From NCBI RefSeq assembly GCF_009208735.1, contig NZ_WFLJ01000002.1:124001-188000 (forward strand): 64,000 bases of DNA. Reading direction: 5' to 3'. The DNA is from Janthinobacterium rivuli. GTDB taxonomy: Bacteria > Pseudomonadota > Gammaproteobacteria > Burkholderiales > Burkholderiaceae_D. Below, piece after piece: positions 53,492-62,317 of this stretch. The position numbers and the translations under genes are program-made. A model generated the notes under the pieces. That model was not told where the DNA came from and did no database searches. It saw only the letters and a program-made list of their open reading frames with translations. The stretch's first letter is position 1. Each line of letters opens with the position of its first letter.

Positions 53492-54664
53492 ATGAAAAAA
53501 CAGACCTTGAAACCGATGGCGCTCGCCCTTGCCGCCCTGTGTGTGCTGCTGGGCGCCGGCGTTACCCTGTACTCCCCGTCCTCCACCGCGGCCGACGACG
53601 CCAAAGATAAAAAAGCGGCGCAAAAACCGGCCCTCACCGTCACCACGGCCAAGCCGCAAACGGCCAGCCTGCCCATCAAGCTGAAGGCCAACGGCAACGT
53701 GGCCGCCTGGCAGGAAGCCGTCATCGGCAGCGAATCGAACGGCTTGCGTCTGACGGACGTACGCGTGAACGTCGGTGACGTCGTGCGCGCCGGCCAGGTG
53801 CTGGCCGTGTTCTCGAACGACACGGTGAACGCGGACGTGGCGCAGGCCAAGGCCGCCGTCCTGGAAGCGGAAGCGAATGCGGCGGAAGCGGCGGCCAACG
53901 CGCAGCGCGCCCGCTCGCTGCAAAGCACGGGCGCCATCAGCGCCCAGCAGATCAGCCAATACCTGACGGCCGAACAGACGGCCAACGCGCGCATCGCGTC
54001 CGCCAAGGCGCAGCTGGCGTCGCAGCAGCTGCGCCTGAAGTACACGCAGGTGGTGGCGCCCGACAGCGGCATCATCTCTTCGCGCTCGGCCACCGTCGGT
54101 TCCGTCGTGGGCGCCGGCACGGAGCTGTTCCGCATGATCCGCCAGGGCCGCCTCGAATGGCGCGCCGAAGTGACGGCCACCGAGCTGCTGAACCTGAAAC
54201 CGGGCACCCTGGCGCAGGTCAAGGCGGCCAACGGCAGCGTCTTGATGGGCAAGGTGCGCATGATCGCTCCCACGGTCGACCCGCAGACCCGTTCGGCCCT
54301 CGTCTACGTGGACCTGCCTGCCAGCAGCGGCAACAACGCGCCGTTCAAGGCCGGCATGTACGCCAGCGGCGAATTCGAACTGGGCACTTCGGGCGCGCTG
54401 ACGGTGCCGCAGCAGGCGATCGCCGTGCGCGATGGCTTCAGCTATGTCTTCCGCCTGAATGCCGACCAGCGCGTCAGCCAGATCAAGGTGCAGGCCGGAC
54501 GGCGCCTGAGCGACCGCATCGAGATCATCGACGGCATCACGGCCGACACGACGATCGTCGTCAGCGGCGCCGGCTTCCTCAATGACGGCGACCTGGTACG
54601 CAATGTGGTCACTCCGGTGGCAGCCAAGCCCGTCGCGCCGGTCGCCGTGACAGCGAAAAAGTAA
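53492..54664 (+). CDS. RND efflux periplasmic adaptor
   Basis: Membrane-fusion protein of 390 residues. N-terminal anchor helix (~8-26) with no lipobox Cys. Barrel/lipoyl halves at ~55-100 and ~165-190 flank a short helical hairpin (~105-160). The C-terminal beta-barrel and membrane-proximal domains extend to ~370. It links the pump at 54673 with the channel upstream. Genes are spaced by 13 and 8 bases, so they form one transcript. Confidence 0.92.
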   Translation: MKKQTLKPMALALAALCVLLGAGVTLYSPSSTAADDAKDKKAAQKPALTVTTAKPQTASLPIKLKANGNVAAWQEAVIGSESNGLRLTDVRVNVGDVVRAGQVLAVFSNDTVNADVAQAKAAVLEAEANAAEAAANAQRARSLQSTGAISAQQISQYLTAEQTANARIASAKAQLASQQLRLKYTQVVAPDSGIISSRSATVGSVVGAGTELFRMIRQGRLEWRAEVTATELLNLKPGTLAQVKAANGSVLMGKVRMIAPTVDPQTRSALVYVDLPASSGNNAPFKAGMYASGEFELGTSGALTVPQQAIAVRDGFSYVFRLNADQRVSQIKVQAGRRLSDRIEIIDGITADTTIVVSGAGFLNDGDLVRNVVTPVAAKPVAPVAVTAKK

Positions 54665-54672
54665 GGAAACCC

Positions 54673-57600
54673 ATGAATTTTTCCTCCCTCTCGATCAAGA
54701 ATCCGATCCCGGCCATCATGCTGTTCGCGCTCTTGACCCTGGCCGGCCTGCTGGCCTACAAGGCCAATCCGGTGCAGGATTTCCCCGACATCGAACTGCC
54801 CATCGTCACCGTCAGCGCGGTGCTGCCCGGCGCCGCGCCGGCGCAACTGGAAACGGAAGTGGCGCGCAAGATCGAAGACTCCGTCGCCACCCTGCAAGGC
54901 GTGAAGAACATCTACACCAAGGTGCTCGATGGCGTCGTCACGGTGACCGTTGAATTCATCCTGGAAAAGCAGATCGCCGAAGCCGTCAACGATGTGCGCG
55001 ACGCCGTCGCGCGGGTCAAGGCGGACATGCCGGCCGAGCTGCGCGACCCCACCGTCACCAAGGCGTCCACCGCAGGCAGGGTGGTGCTGACCTTTATCGC
55101 CACGGCAAAACCCGGTGTCGACAATCCGCTCGACGCGCCCGACCTGTCCTGGTTCGTCGACAACACGGTGGCCAAGCGCCTCCTGACCGTGCCCGGCGTG
55201 GGCGCCGTCACCCGCGTGGGCGGCGTCTACCGCGAGATCCAGGTGGAACTCGACGAGGCGCGCATGGCGGCTTTGAAAGTGTCGGCCCTCGACGTCTCGC
55301 GCCAGCTGCGCCTGGTGCAGCGCGAAGCGCCTGGCGGGCGGGGCGACGTCAGCGGCGCCGAGCAGTCGGTGCGCACCATCGCCACCGTCAAGACGGCCGA
55401 TGAACTGTCGCGCGTGGAAGTGCCGCTGCCGGATGGACGCCATGTCCGCCTGGACCAGGTGGCCACCGTGCGCGATACCATCGCCGAACCGCGCGCGCTG
55501 GCCGAGCAGGATGGCAGGACCGTCGTCGCCTTCGAGGTGTTCCGCACCAAGGGCGCCAGCGAAGTGGCCGTCGCCAGGGGCGCACGCGCCGCCATCGCCG
55601 AGCTGCAGAAGGACAACCCGAATGTCGTGCTGCAGCAGTCGATCGACAATGCCTTCCCCGTCGAGGAAAACTTCGAGGGCTCGATGGAGCTGCTGTACGA
55701 AGGCGCGCTGCTGGCCGTGCTGGTGGTGTGGTGGTTCCTGCGCGACTGGCGCGCCACCCTGGTGGCCGCCGCCGCCCTGCCCCTGTCCGTGATGCCGGCG
55801 TTCCTCGGCATCTACTGGTTCGGCTACACGCTCAACACCGTCACCCTGCTGTCGCTGGCCCTGGTCGTCGGCGTGCTGGTCGACGACGCCATCGTGGAAA
55901 TCGAAAACATCGAGCGCCATCTGCGCATGGGCAAGTCGCCCATGGAAGCGGCCATGGAAGCGGCCGACGAAATCGGCATGGCGGTGATCGCCACCACCTT
56001 CGCGCTGGTGGCCGTGTTCCTGCCGACGGCCTTCATGAGCGGCATTCCCGGCCTGTTCTTCAAGCAGTTCGGCTGGACGGCCGTGCTGGCCGTGCTGGCC
56101 TCGCTGGTGGTGGCGCGCCTGCTCACGCCGATGATGGCGGCCTACATCCTGAAACCGCTGCCGCACAAGGAAGAACAGGATGGCTGGCTGATGACGCGCT
56201 ATCTGCGCGTCATGCGCTGGTGCCTGAACCACCGCGGCATCACGGCCATCGCCGCGGCCCTGTTCTTTGTCGGCGCCATCGCCCTCGTGCCGCTGCTGCC
56301 GACCGGTTTCGTGCCGGCTGCCGACCGCGCGCAGACGCAGATCAACCTGGAACTGCCGCCCGGCTCCACCCTGGCCGAAACGCAGGCCGTGGCGGCCCTG
56401 GCGCGCGACGCGGCCATGCGCACAGAAGGCATCAAGGGCGTCTTCAGTTCGATAGGCGGCGGCTCCAGCGGCGACGCCTTCGCCCCCGGCGCGGCGGCCG
56501 AGGCGCGCCGCGCCGTGCTGACCCTGACCACCGTGCACCGCACCCAGCGCAAGGAGTCGATGGCGGACCTGGAAACGCAGCTGCGCCACAAGCTCGATAC
56601 GATCCCCGGCGCCCGCTTCACGGTGGGTCCGCCCGACACCGGCGTGAAGATGCAGCTGGTGCTGCGTTCGGAAGACCCGGTGGCGCTGATGGCCGCGGCG
56701 CAAAAGGTCGAGCGCGAGCTGCGCGGCCTGAAAGGCATCGGCAACGTCAATTCCAGCGCCTCGCTGGTGCGCCCGGAAATCATCGTGCGCCCCGATTTCG
56801 CCAAGGCGGCCGACCTGGGCGTGACGGCGGCAGCCATCGGCGAGACGGTGCGCGTGGCCACGGCCGGCGACTACGACACGGACCTGACGAAAATGAACCT
56901 GCCGGAACGCCAGGTGCCGATCCGCGTCAAGCTGCCCGACAGCGTGCGCGCCGACCTGGCCGCCATCGAGCGCCTGACGGTGCCCGGCAAGAATGGCCCC
57001 GTGCGCCTGGCGAACGTGGCCAGCGTGACGATGGAAAGCGGCCCGGCGCAGATCGACCGCTTGAACCGCAGCCGCAACGTGACCCTCGACGTGGAACTCG
57101 GTTCGCGCACCCTCGGCGAATTGAACGAGGAAGCGCGCGCGCTGCCGTCGATGAAGAATTTGCCGCCGTCGGTGAAGATCGCCGAACTGGGCGACGCGCA
57201 GGAGATGGCCTCGTTGTTCGCCAGCTTCGGCCTGGCCATGCTGATCGGCGTGCTGTGCATCTACTGCGTGCTGGTGCTGCTGTTCAAGGACTTCATGCAA
57301 CCGGTGACCATCCTGGCGGCGCTGCCGCTGTCGATCGGCGGCGCCTTCGTGGCGCTCCTGATCACGGGCAGCGCCCTGTCGATGCCGTCGATGATCGGCC
57401 TGATCATGCTGATGGGGATCGTCACCAAGAACTCGATCCTGCTGGTCGACTATGCGATCCTGGCGCGCCAGGCCGGCATGAACCGCTTCGATGCCCTGGT
57501 CGACGCCTGCCACAAGCGCAGTCGCCCCATCCTGATGACGACGATCGCCATGGGCGCCGGCATGATGCCGCTGGCGCTGGGCTGGGGCGCCGACCCCAGC

Positions 57601-57789
57601 TTCCGTTCGCCGATGGCCATTACCGTCATCGGCGGCCTGATCACCTCGACTTTATTGAGCCTGCTGGTGGTGCCGGCCGTATTCACCTACATCGACGACC
57701 TGGAGCACCTGCTCAAGCGCGGCATGGCGAAACTGCGCCGCCAGAAGGCGCCGCTGCGGCGCGATGACAAGGTGGCGCTGGAAAAATAA
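54673..57789 (+). CDS. RND family multidrug efflux permease (HAE1-like)
   Basis: Proton-driven inner-membrane pump of 1,038 residues with 12 helices and two large periplasmic domains. Helix 4 carries the proton-relay Asp pair in Gly-Val-Leu-Val-Asp-Asp-Ala-Ile-Val (~395-403), and Gly-Ile-Val-Thr-Lys-Asn-Ser-Ile-Leu-Leu-Val-Asp-Tyr marks helix 10. N-terminal Pro-Ile-Pro-Ala-Ile-Met belongs to helix 1. Length and order are normal. Substrate range unknown. Last gene of the tetR operon. Confidence 0.95.
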   Translation: MNFSSLSIKNPIPAIMLFALLTLAGLLAYKANPVQDFPDIELPIVTVSAVLPGAAPAQLETEVARKIEDSVATLQGVKNIYTKVLDGVVTVTVEFILEKQIAEAVNDVRDAVARVKADMPAELRDPTVTKASTAGRVVLTFIATAKPGVDNPLDAPDLSWFVDNTVAKRLLTVPGVGAVTRVGGVYREIQVELDEARMAALKVSALDVSRQLRLVQREAPGGRGDVSGAEQSVRTIATVKTADELSRVEVPLPDGRHVRLDQVATVRDTIAEPRALAEQDGRTVVAFEVFRTKGASEVAVARGARAAIAELQKDNPNVVLQQSIDNAFPVEENFEGSMELLYEGALLAVLVVWWFLRDWRATLVAAAALPLSVMPAFLGIYWFGYTLNTVTLLSLALVVGVLVDDAIVEIENIERHLRMGKSPMEAAMEAADEIGMAVIATTFALVAVFLPTAFMSGIPGLFFKQFGWTAVLAVLASLVVARLLTPMMAAYILKPLPHKEEQDGWLMTRYLRVMRWCLNHRGITAIAAALFFVGAIALVPLLPTGFVPAADRAQTQINLELPPGSTLAETQAVAALARDAAMRTEGIKGVFSSIGGGSSGDAFAPGAAAEARRAVLTLTTVHRTQRKESMADLETQLRHKLDTIPGARFTVGPPDTGVKMQLVLRSEDPVALMAAAQKVERELRGLKGIGNVNSSASLVRPEIIVRPDFAKAADLGVTAAAIGETVRVATAGDYDTDLTKMNLPERQVPIRVKLPDSVRADLAAIERLTVPGKNGPVRLANVASVTMESGPAQIDRLNRSRNVTLDVELGSRTLGELNEEARALPSMKNLPPSVKIAELGDAQEMASLFASFGLAMLIGVLCIYCVLVLLFKDFMQPVTILAALPLSIGGAFVALLITGSALSMPSMIGLIMLMGIVTKNSILLVDYAILARQAGMNRFDALVDACHKRSRPILMTTIAMGAGMMPLALGWGADPSFRSPMAITVIGGLITSTLLSLLVVPAVFTYIDDLEHLLKRGMAKLRRQKAPLRRDDKVALEK

Positions 57790-57827
57790 GCGCTGCCACT
57801 ATCTGCAAAATCGCCCCCTGCGGGCAA

Positions 57828-57869
57828 GGAAGCGAAGGACCGGCCGCCAGGCCGCGCTCCCTCGCTTCC
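57828..57869 (+). repeat. Long inverted repeat after the RND operon
   Basis: GGAAGCGAAGG (57828-57838) pairs with CCCTCGCTTCC (57859-57869), 10 of 11 positions. The enclosed 20 bases carry a smaller GGCC dyad. No T-run follows, so this is an mRNA-end hairpin or weak terminator. Confidence 0.5.
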
Positions 57870-57920
57870 ATCTATCTGGCATACTGCGCCCATTCTCCAT
57901 GAACGCAATCCGCCCTGCCT

Positions 57921-58889
57921 ATGAATTACCGCACCCCGCTCGCCCTGTTAATGGTATCCGCACTGCTCGGCGCCTGCTCCGACAAGACCGCCCCCGCCAG
58001 CGCCAGCGCAGCAGCTGACGTGGCAGCCGAGGTCCCTGCCGCCGCCGACACGGCATCGACCGAACACGTGCCGCCGCCGGCCGCCACCGCGCCCAGGACG
58101 GAAGCGATGAGCACGCCGCAGGCGCGTGAACGCGAAGCGGGCATGATGCGCGCCGTCTTCGGCAAGGACTACCGCAGCGACAGCGACGATGCGCTGGCCG
58201 ACCTGTCCGATCCGGATAACCACGTCGACAAACTCAGTTACGTGGTCAGCGCCATCAGCCACAAGCTGCTGCCCGATGGCCGTGCCATCCTCGTGGCGAA
58301 TGCGGAAACGGCGAACACGGAAGGCACGGCCGAATCGGCGCATGCCTCGCCGGGGCTGTTGAACGTCTTTTTTCTCGCGCCCAAAGGCCAGCCGGAAGAC
58401 GGCCAATGGCAAGTCGTGAAACGCCTGGAAAACATCGCCGCCCTCGGTTCCTCGGGGCAACTCGGCGAAGTGCACTGGGTCATGCTGGGTGCGGACAAGC
58501 CGGGACTGGCGATACGCCATGGCTACACGGGCCAGGGTTACACCATCACGCAACTGGCCCTGTTTGAAATCGGCGATGGCAAGGTGACCGCGCTCGATGG
58601 CGGCATCGACCTGTATTCGGACAATATGGGCGCCTGCGGGCCTGACACGGACGAGTGCTGGATGGTCGACGGCAAGTGGCGCTTCGCTCCCGCGCGCAAT
58701 GGCGGCGCCTACGACGACCTGCTGATCGATTTCAAGGGCGCCTCCGAGAAGATCAAACCGGGCGTCACGGTCAAGCCGGACGAAGACCCGCCGCGCATCG
58801 CCACGCCCTTGAACGGCCACGCGCGCTATGGCTTCGATGGCAAGGGGTACAAGCTGGTCGAGGGCAAGAATACGGTGCCTGGCGTCTGA
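57921..58889 (+). CDS. Hypothetical lipoprotein
   Basis: Not recognised. It has 322 residues with lipobox Ala-Leu-Leu-Gly-Ala-Cys (Cys 19). A low-complexity Ala/Pro-rich linker (~20-60) follows, then a beta-rich domain with Asp-rich loops (Tyr-Ser-Asp-Asn-Met-Gly-Ala-Cys-Gly-Pro-Asp-Thr-Asp-Glu-Cys) in which two Cys seven residues apart could form a disulfide. It is likely outer-membrane-anchored and periplasmic. Monocistronic; converges on the next gene. Confidence 0.75.
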   Translation: MNYRTPLALLMVSALLGACSDKTAPASASAAADVAAEVPAAADTASTEHVPPPAATAPRTEAMSTPQAREREAGMMRAVFGKDYRSDSDDALADLSDPDNHVDKLSYVVSAISHKLLPDGRAILVANAETANTEGTAESAHASPGLLNVFFLAPKGQPEDGQWQVVKRLENIAALGSSGQLGEVHWVMLGADKPGLAIRHGYTGQGYTITQLALFEIGDGKVTALDGGIDLYSDNMGACGPDTDECWMVDGKWRFAPARNGGAYDDLLIDFKGASEKIKPGVTVKPDEDPPRIATPLNGHARYGFDGKGYKLVEGKNTVPGV

Positions 58890-58908
58890 GCCAGGCACCG
58901 GCAACAAA

Positions 58909-59649
58909 TCAGCGGCGCGCCGCCTCCAGGCGCGCCAGCAATGGCGCATACATGGCACGTGTATGGCTGCTCCAGCGGGCCATGGCGTTGTCGATATCGA
59001 GCAGCAGGCGTTCCGACAGCACCTTGTCACCCTGCTGCAGGGCCCAGATCGCGCACTCGGCGCGGCACTCGAAGCTGTTGTAGCGCGTCAGCGCATCGTC
59101 GAATTCCGCCTTCGCGTCCGTCTGTCGCCCGCTTTGCGCCAGCGCGCGCGCCGTCAGCAAGGACACCATCTCGGGACGGAAATGGATGTCGCTGCGGCGG
59201 ATGAATTCCAGGTGCGTCAAGGCCTCCGCGCCGCGCGCGCATTCCAGATAGGCGCGCGCCGCGCCCAGGCGAATTTCCAGGTCCGATGAAAACGCTCCCT
59301 GCAGGCAGGCTTCATAGGTCGATGCCGCTTCCCGCGCATCGCCCGCCTCCAGCTGCGCGCTGGCCAGGCGCATCTGGTTTTGCGCCGTCGGCGTGTACTC
59401 GAAGGCGGCTTTCGCCTCGCGCAATTCGCGGTTCGGATCGAGCACCTGCACGGCCACCGACGCGACCTTGCGCGCGCCTTGCGGCAGGCGCGAATTGGGC
59501 AGGTAGATGGCGAAGAAATACACCACGCTGCCCAACAGCGGGAACATGAATAAAATGAGCAGCCAGTACAACTGCTGCCCGTTGCGCACCACGTGAATTG
59601 CAAAAAATACCGCGATCAGGATGTGGATGCCTATACCAAAAATCGTCAT
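58909..59649 (-). CDS. PLDc_N-type membrane protein with TPR repeats
   Basis: A 246-residue protein. The start at 59649 gives helix 1 (~4-22) and helix 2 (~27-47), the cardiolipin-synthase N-terminal two-helix module (Trp-Leu-Leu-Ile-Leu-Phe-Met-Phe-Pro-Leu-Leu-Gly). A soluble TPR-like helical region (~75-240) follows, with Gly-Asp-Ala-Arg-Glu-Ala-Ala-Ser-Thr-Tyr-Glu. No catalytic HKD motif exists, so it is not a synthase; probably a scaffold at the membrane. The ATG 23 codons earlier has a basic leader without function. Confidence 0.75.
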   Translation of the reverse strand: MTIFGIGIHILIAVFFAIHVVRNGQQLYWLLILFMFPLLGSVVYFFAIYLPNSRLPQGARKVASVAVQVLDPNRELREAKAAFEYTPTAQNQMRLASAQLEAGDAREAASTYEACLQGAFSSDLEIRLGAARAYLECARGAEALTHLEFIRRSDIHFRPEMVSLLTARALAQSGRQTDAKAEFDDALTRYNSFECRAECAIWALQQGDKVLSERLLLDIDNAMARWSSHTRAMYAPLLARLEAARR

Positions 59650-59753
59650 GCTGCGACCTCGTTCGTGACGGGAGCGGCTGGCACCATGCCGCCGCTTTCC
59701 CAGTGCGGAATAGTACACCGGCCGCGGTAACCGGCCACGCCGTGCACGTGCGC

Positions 59754-61148
59754 CTAAGGCGTCTGGGGCGACCAGCCGCCGCCCATGGCGCGGTACAGGT
59801 CGACCGAAGCGACGAGGATGCGCGTCTTCAGCTGCAGCAGCCCCACGTCGGCGCTGTACAGGGTGCGCTGGGCATCGAGTTCTTCCAGGTACGAGGCGTA
59901 GCCATTGCGGTAGCGGTTGTGCGCGATGCGCAGGGTATCAAACGCGGTGGCGCGGCGCGCGTCGTTTTCCACGGCTTGCTGCCGCAGCCGGTAGATGGCG
60001 CCCAGGCTGTTTTCCGTTTCAGCGAAGGCGTTGCGCACCACGTTTTCATACGCGTACACGAGCTGGTCGCGCTGCGCGCCGGCCGCATCCGTCTGCGCCT
60101 GTACGCGGCCACCATCGAACAGGGGACCGGCCGCCAGCGCCGTCAGGCGCCACAGGGCGGTCGGCGCATGCAGGAAATCGGTGAGGGTCGTCGCCTGCCC
60201 GCCGCCGACGGCCGTCAGCTTGAACGAGGGCAGCAGCTGATCGCGCGTGGCGGCCAGGCTGGCGTTGGCGGCCGCCAGGTTGTGTTCCGCGCGCGCGATG
60301 TCGGGCCGCCGGCGCAGCAATTCGGAAGGCAGGCCGGCCGGCACGTCAGGCGCCGCCAGGTCGGCCAGGGGCAAGCCGCGGGCGATGGGGCCGGGATTGC
60401 CGCCGACGAGGATGGCCAGCGCGTTTTCCTGTTCAAAAATCTGCCGCTGCAGCTGCGGCACCTGCTCGGCCGCCGCATGGTATTCCGATTGCGCCTGCAG
60501 CCATTCCAGGCGCGAACTGTAACCCACCTCGAACTGCTTGCGCGCCAGCTCGCGCGACTGTTCGCGCAGTTGCAGCGTCGATTGCGTCAGCGCCAGCTGC
60601 GCGTCGAGTCCCCGCAGATTCAGGTAACTCGTCGCCACGCTGGCGGCGATCGACAGGGCCGCCGCATCGAGGCTGGCCTGCTCGGCGCGGTAGCTCTCGG
60701 CGGCCGCGTCGCTCAGACTGGCCAGCCGGCCCCACACGTCGATTTCGTAACTGGCCTGCAGTTCCGCCTGGAAGACATTCGTCACATACGGCTTGCCGCT
60801 GGAAGCGAGGGTGCGCGTGCGCGTCGGCGAGCCGTCGAACGCCAGGTTCGGCGCCAGGTTCGCGTCGGCCTGCGCCAGGCGCGCGCGGTATTCCTGCACC
60901 CGGGCGCGCGCCACGCGCAAGTCGCCATTGCGCGCCAGCGCCTCGCCCACCAGGTCGCTCAAGACCGGATCGCCGAACGCTTGCCACCACAGCTGCTCGA
61001 CATGGGCGCCCGTCGCCGCTGGTGCGCCGATGGCTTGCGCGCGCCAGCCGGACGGCAGTTGCAAGGCCGATGGCGGCTGCAAGGGCGCCTTGGCGGCGCA
61101 GCCGGCCAGCGCCAGCGCGCCGGCCATCAGCAGAGCATGGCGCTTCAT
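59754..61148 (-). CDS. Efflux outer-membrane factor (NodT-type lipoprotein)
   Basis: Outer-membrane channel of 464 residues. Lipobox Leu-Ala-Leu-Ala-Gly-Cys (Cys ~17). Family motifs are Ala-Ser-Tyr-Glu-Ile-Asp-Val-Trp-Gly (~137-145), Leu-Arg-Arg-Arg-Pro-Asp-Ile (~280-287) and Gly-Pro-Leu-Phe-Asp-Gly-Gly. It overlaps the adaptor gene by 4 bases, the last of three genes. The second outer-membrane factor in 12 kb, this time paired with an MFS pump. Confidence 0.92.
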   Translation of the reverse strand: MKRHALLMAGALALAGCAAKAPLQPPSALQLPSGWRAQAIGAPAATGAHVEQLWWQAFGDPVLSDLVGEALARNGDLRVARARVQEYRARLAQADANLAPNLAFDGSPTRTRTLASSGKPYVTNVFQAELQASYEIDVWGRLASLSDAAAESYRAEQASLDAAALSIAASVATSYLNLRGLDAQLALTQSTLQLREQSRELARKQFEVGYSSRLEWLQAQSEYHAAAEQVPQLQRQIFEQENALAILVGGNPGPIARGLPLADLAAPDVPAGLPSELLRRRPDIARAEHNLAAANASLAATRDQLLPSFKLTAVGGGQATTLTDFLHAPTALWRLTALAAGPLFDGGRVQAQTDAAGAQRDQLVYAYENVVRNAFAETENSLGAIYRLRQQAVENDARRATAFDTLRIAHNRYRNGYASYLEELDAQRTLYSADVGLLQLKTRILVASVDLYRAMGGGWSPQTP

Positions 61149-62317
61149 GGCTTGGCCTTCTTCGGCGGTGGCGGCGGCGCCGGATTGTCCGCCGAGTCGT
61201 TCAGCACGGCCGACGTGTCGACGCTGACCACCACCGACATGCCCGGCACGAGGCGGCGCGCATTCGCCTGTCCTGGATCGATGCGGATGCGCACGGGAAT
61301 GCGCTGGGCGATTTTGAGGTAGTTGCCCGTCGCATTATCGGCCGGCAGCACGGAAAACTCGGAACCGGTGGCCGGCGAGATGCGCTCCACCTGGCCCGTC
61401 AGCACGGCGCCATCGAGGGCGTCGACGTGGAAGGTGGCGCTCTGCCCTTCCTGCACGCCGTTCATCTGCGTTTCCTTGAAATTGGCGATCACCCACATCT
61501 GGCGCGGCACCAGCGCCATCAGCTGCGCGCCCGAATTCACGTACGCGCCCTGGCGCACCGTCACCTGGCCCAATTGCCCATCGGATGGCGCCACGATGCG
61601 CGTGTTATCGAGGTCGATCTTCGCCGCCTTGACGGCCGCCTGCGCGTTGGCCACGGCCGCTTCCAGTGCCTGCTTGTTGACCACCACGCTATGCACGCTT
61701 TGCTGCGCGATGTCGAGATTGGCGCGCGCTTGCGCCAGCGCCGCCGCCATCTGCGCCTGCGAGGCGCGCGACTGGTCGTGTTCGCGCTGCGACAGGGAAC
61801 CGTCGGCCACCAGCTGCTCCACGCGATTGAGGTCGGCGCTGGCCTTGCGCGCCTGCGCTTCCGCGTTGGCCAACGCTGCTTCGCTGACGGAAATGCCCGC
61901 CTGCGCGCTGGCCTTCTGCTGCGCCCAGTTCGACAGAGCCGCCTGCTGCGCGGCCAGCTGGGCCTGCGCCTGCTCGTAGCGCTGCTGGTAGATGCGGTCG
62001 TCGATGCGCACCAGCAGCTGCCCCTCCTTGACGTCCATGAAGTCCTGCACCGTCACTTCCACCACGTAGCCCGACAGCTGCGTGCCGATGATCGTCACCT
62101 GCCCGCGCACGGTGGCGTTTTCCGTCGTCACGATGGGACTGGTGAACGGCGGCAAACGCCACGCATACAGCACGATCAGCACGCCCACCAGGGCGACGGC
62201 GGCAAAGGCCAGCGCGGACAGCCACTGATGGCGCCGGTCCGGCTGCGCCGTGGAAGGGGCGGCGGGTGCGGCTGCTGGCGCCGTCGATGCTGGTGGCGGG
62301 ATGTTATTTTCTGTCAT
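61145..62317 (-). CDS. HlyD/EmrA family adaptor
   Basis: Membrane-fusion protein of 390 residues from ATG 62317. One N-terminal helix (~30-50) after a Pro/Ala-rich cytoplasmic end, then a lipoyl half, a long alpha-hairpin (~100-210, Gln/Ala-rich) and a second half with Ile-Val-Ala-Pro-Ser-Asp-Gly-Gln-Leu (~240). The last residues are Pro/Lys-rich. The long hairpin is typical of EmrA-like adaptors that reach a TolC-type channel. The start lies 14 bases inside the MFS gene. Confidence 0.92.
   Translation of the reverse strand: MTENNIPPPASTAPAAAPAAPSTAQPDRRHQWLSALAFAAVALVGVLIVLYAWRLPPFTSPIVTTENATVRGQVTIIGTQLSGYVVEVTVQDFMDVKEGQLLVRIDDRIYQQRYEQAQAQLAAQQAALSNWAQQKASAQAGISVSEAALANAEAQARKASADLNRVEQLVADGSLSQREHDQSRASQAQMAAALAQARANLDIAQQSVHSVVVNKQALEAAVANAQAAVKAAKIDLDNTRIVAPSDGQLGQVTVRQGAYVNSGAQLMALVPRQMWVIANFKETQMNGVQEGQSATFHVDALDGAVLTGQVERISPATGSEFSVLPADNATGNYLKIAQRIPVRIRIDPGQANARRLVPGMSVVVSVDTSAVLNDSADNPAPPPPPKKAKP

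Noticed and set aside
54442..57513. 1,023-codon open frame opposite the RND pump
   Set aside because: Antisense shadow of a strongly biased gene; Gln/His/Arg-rich with no domain.
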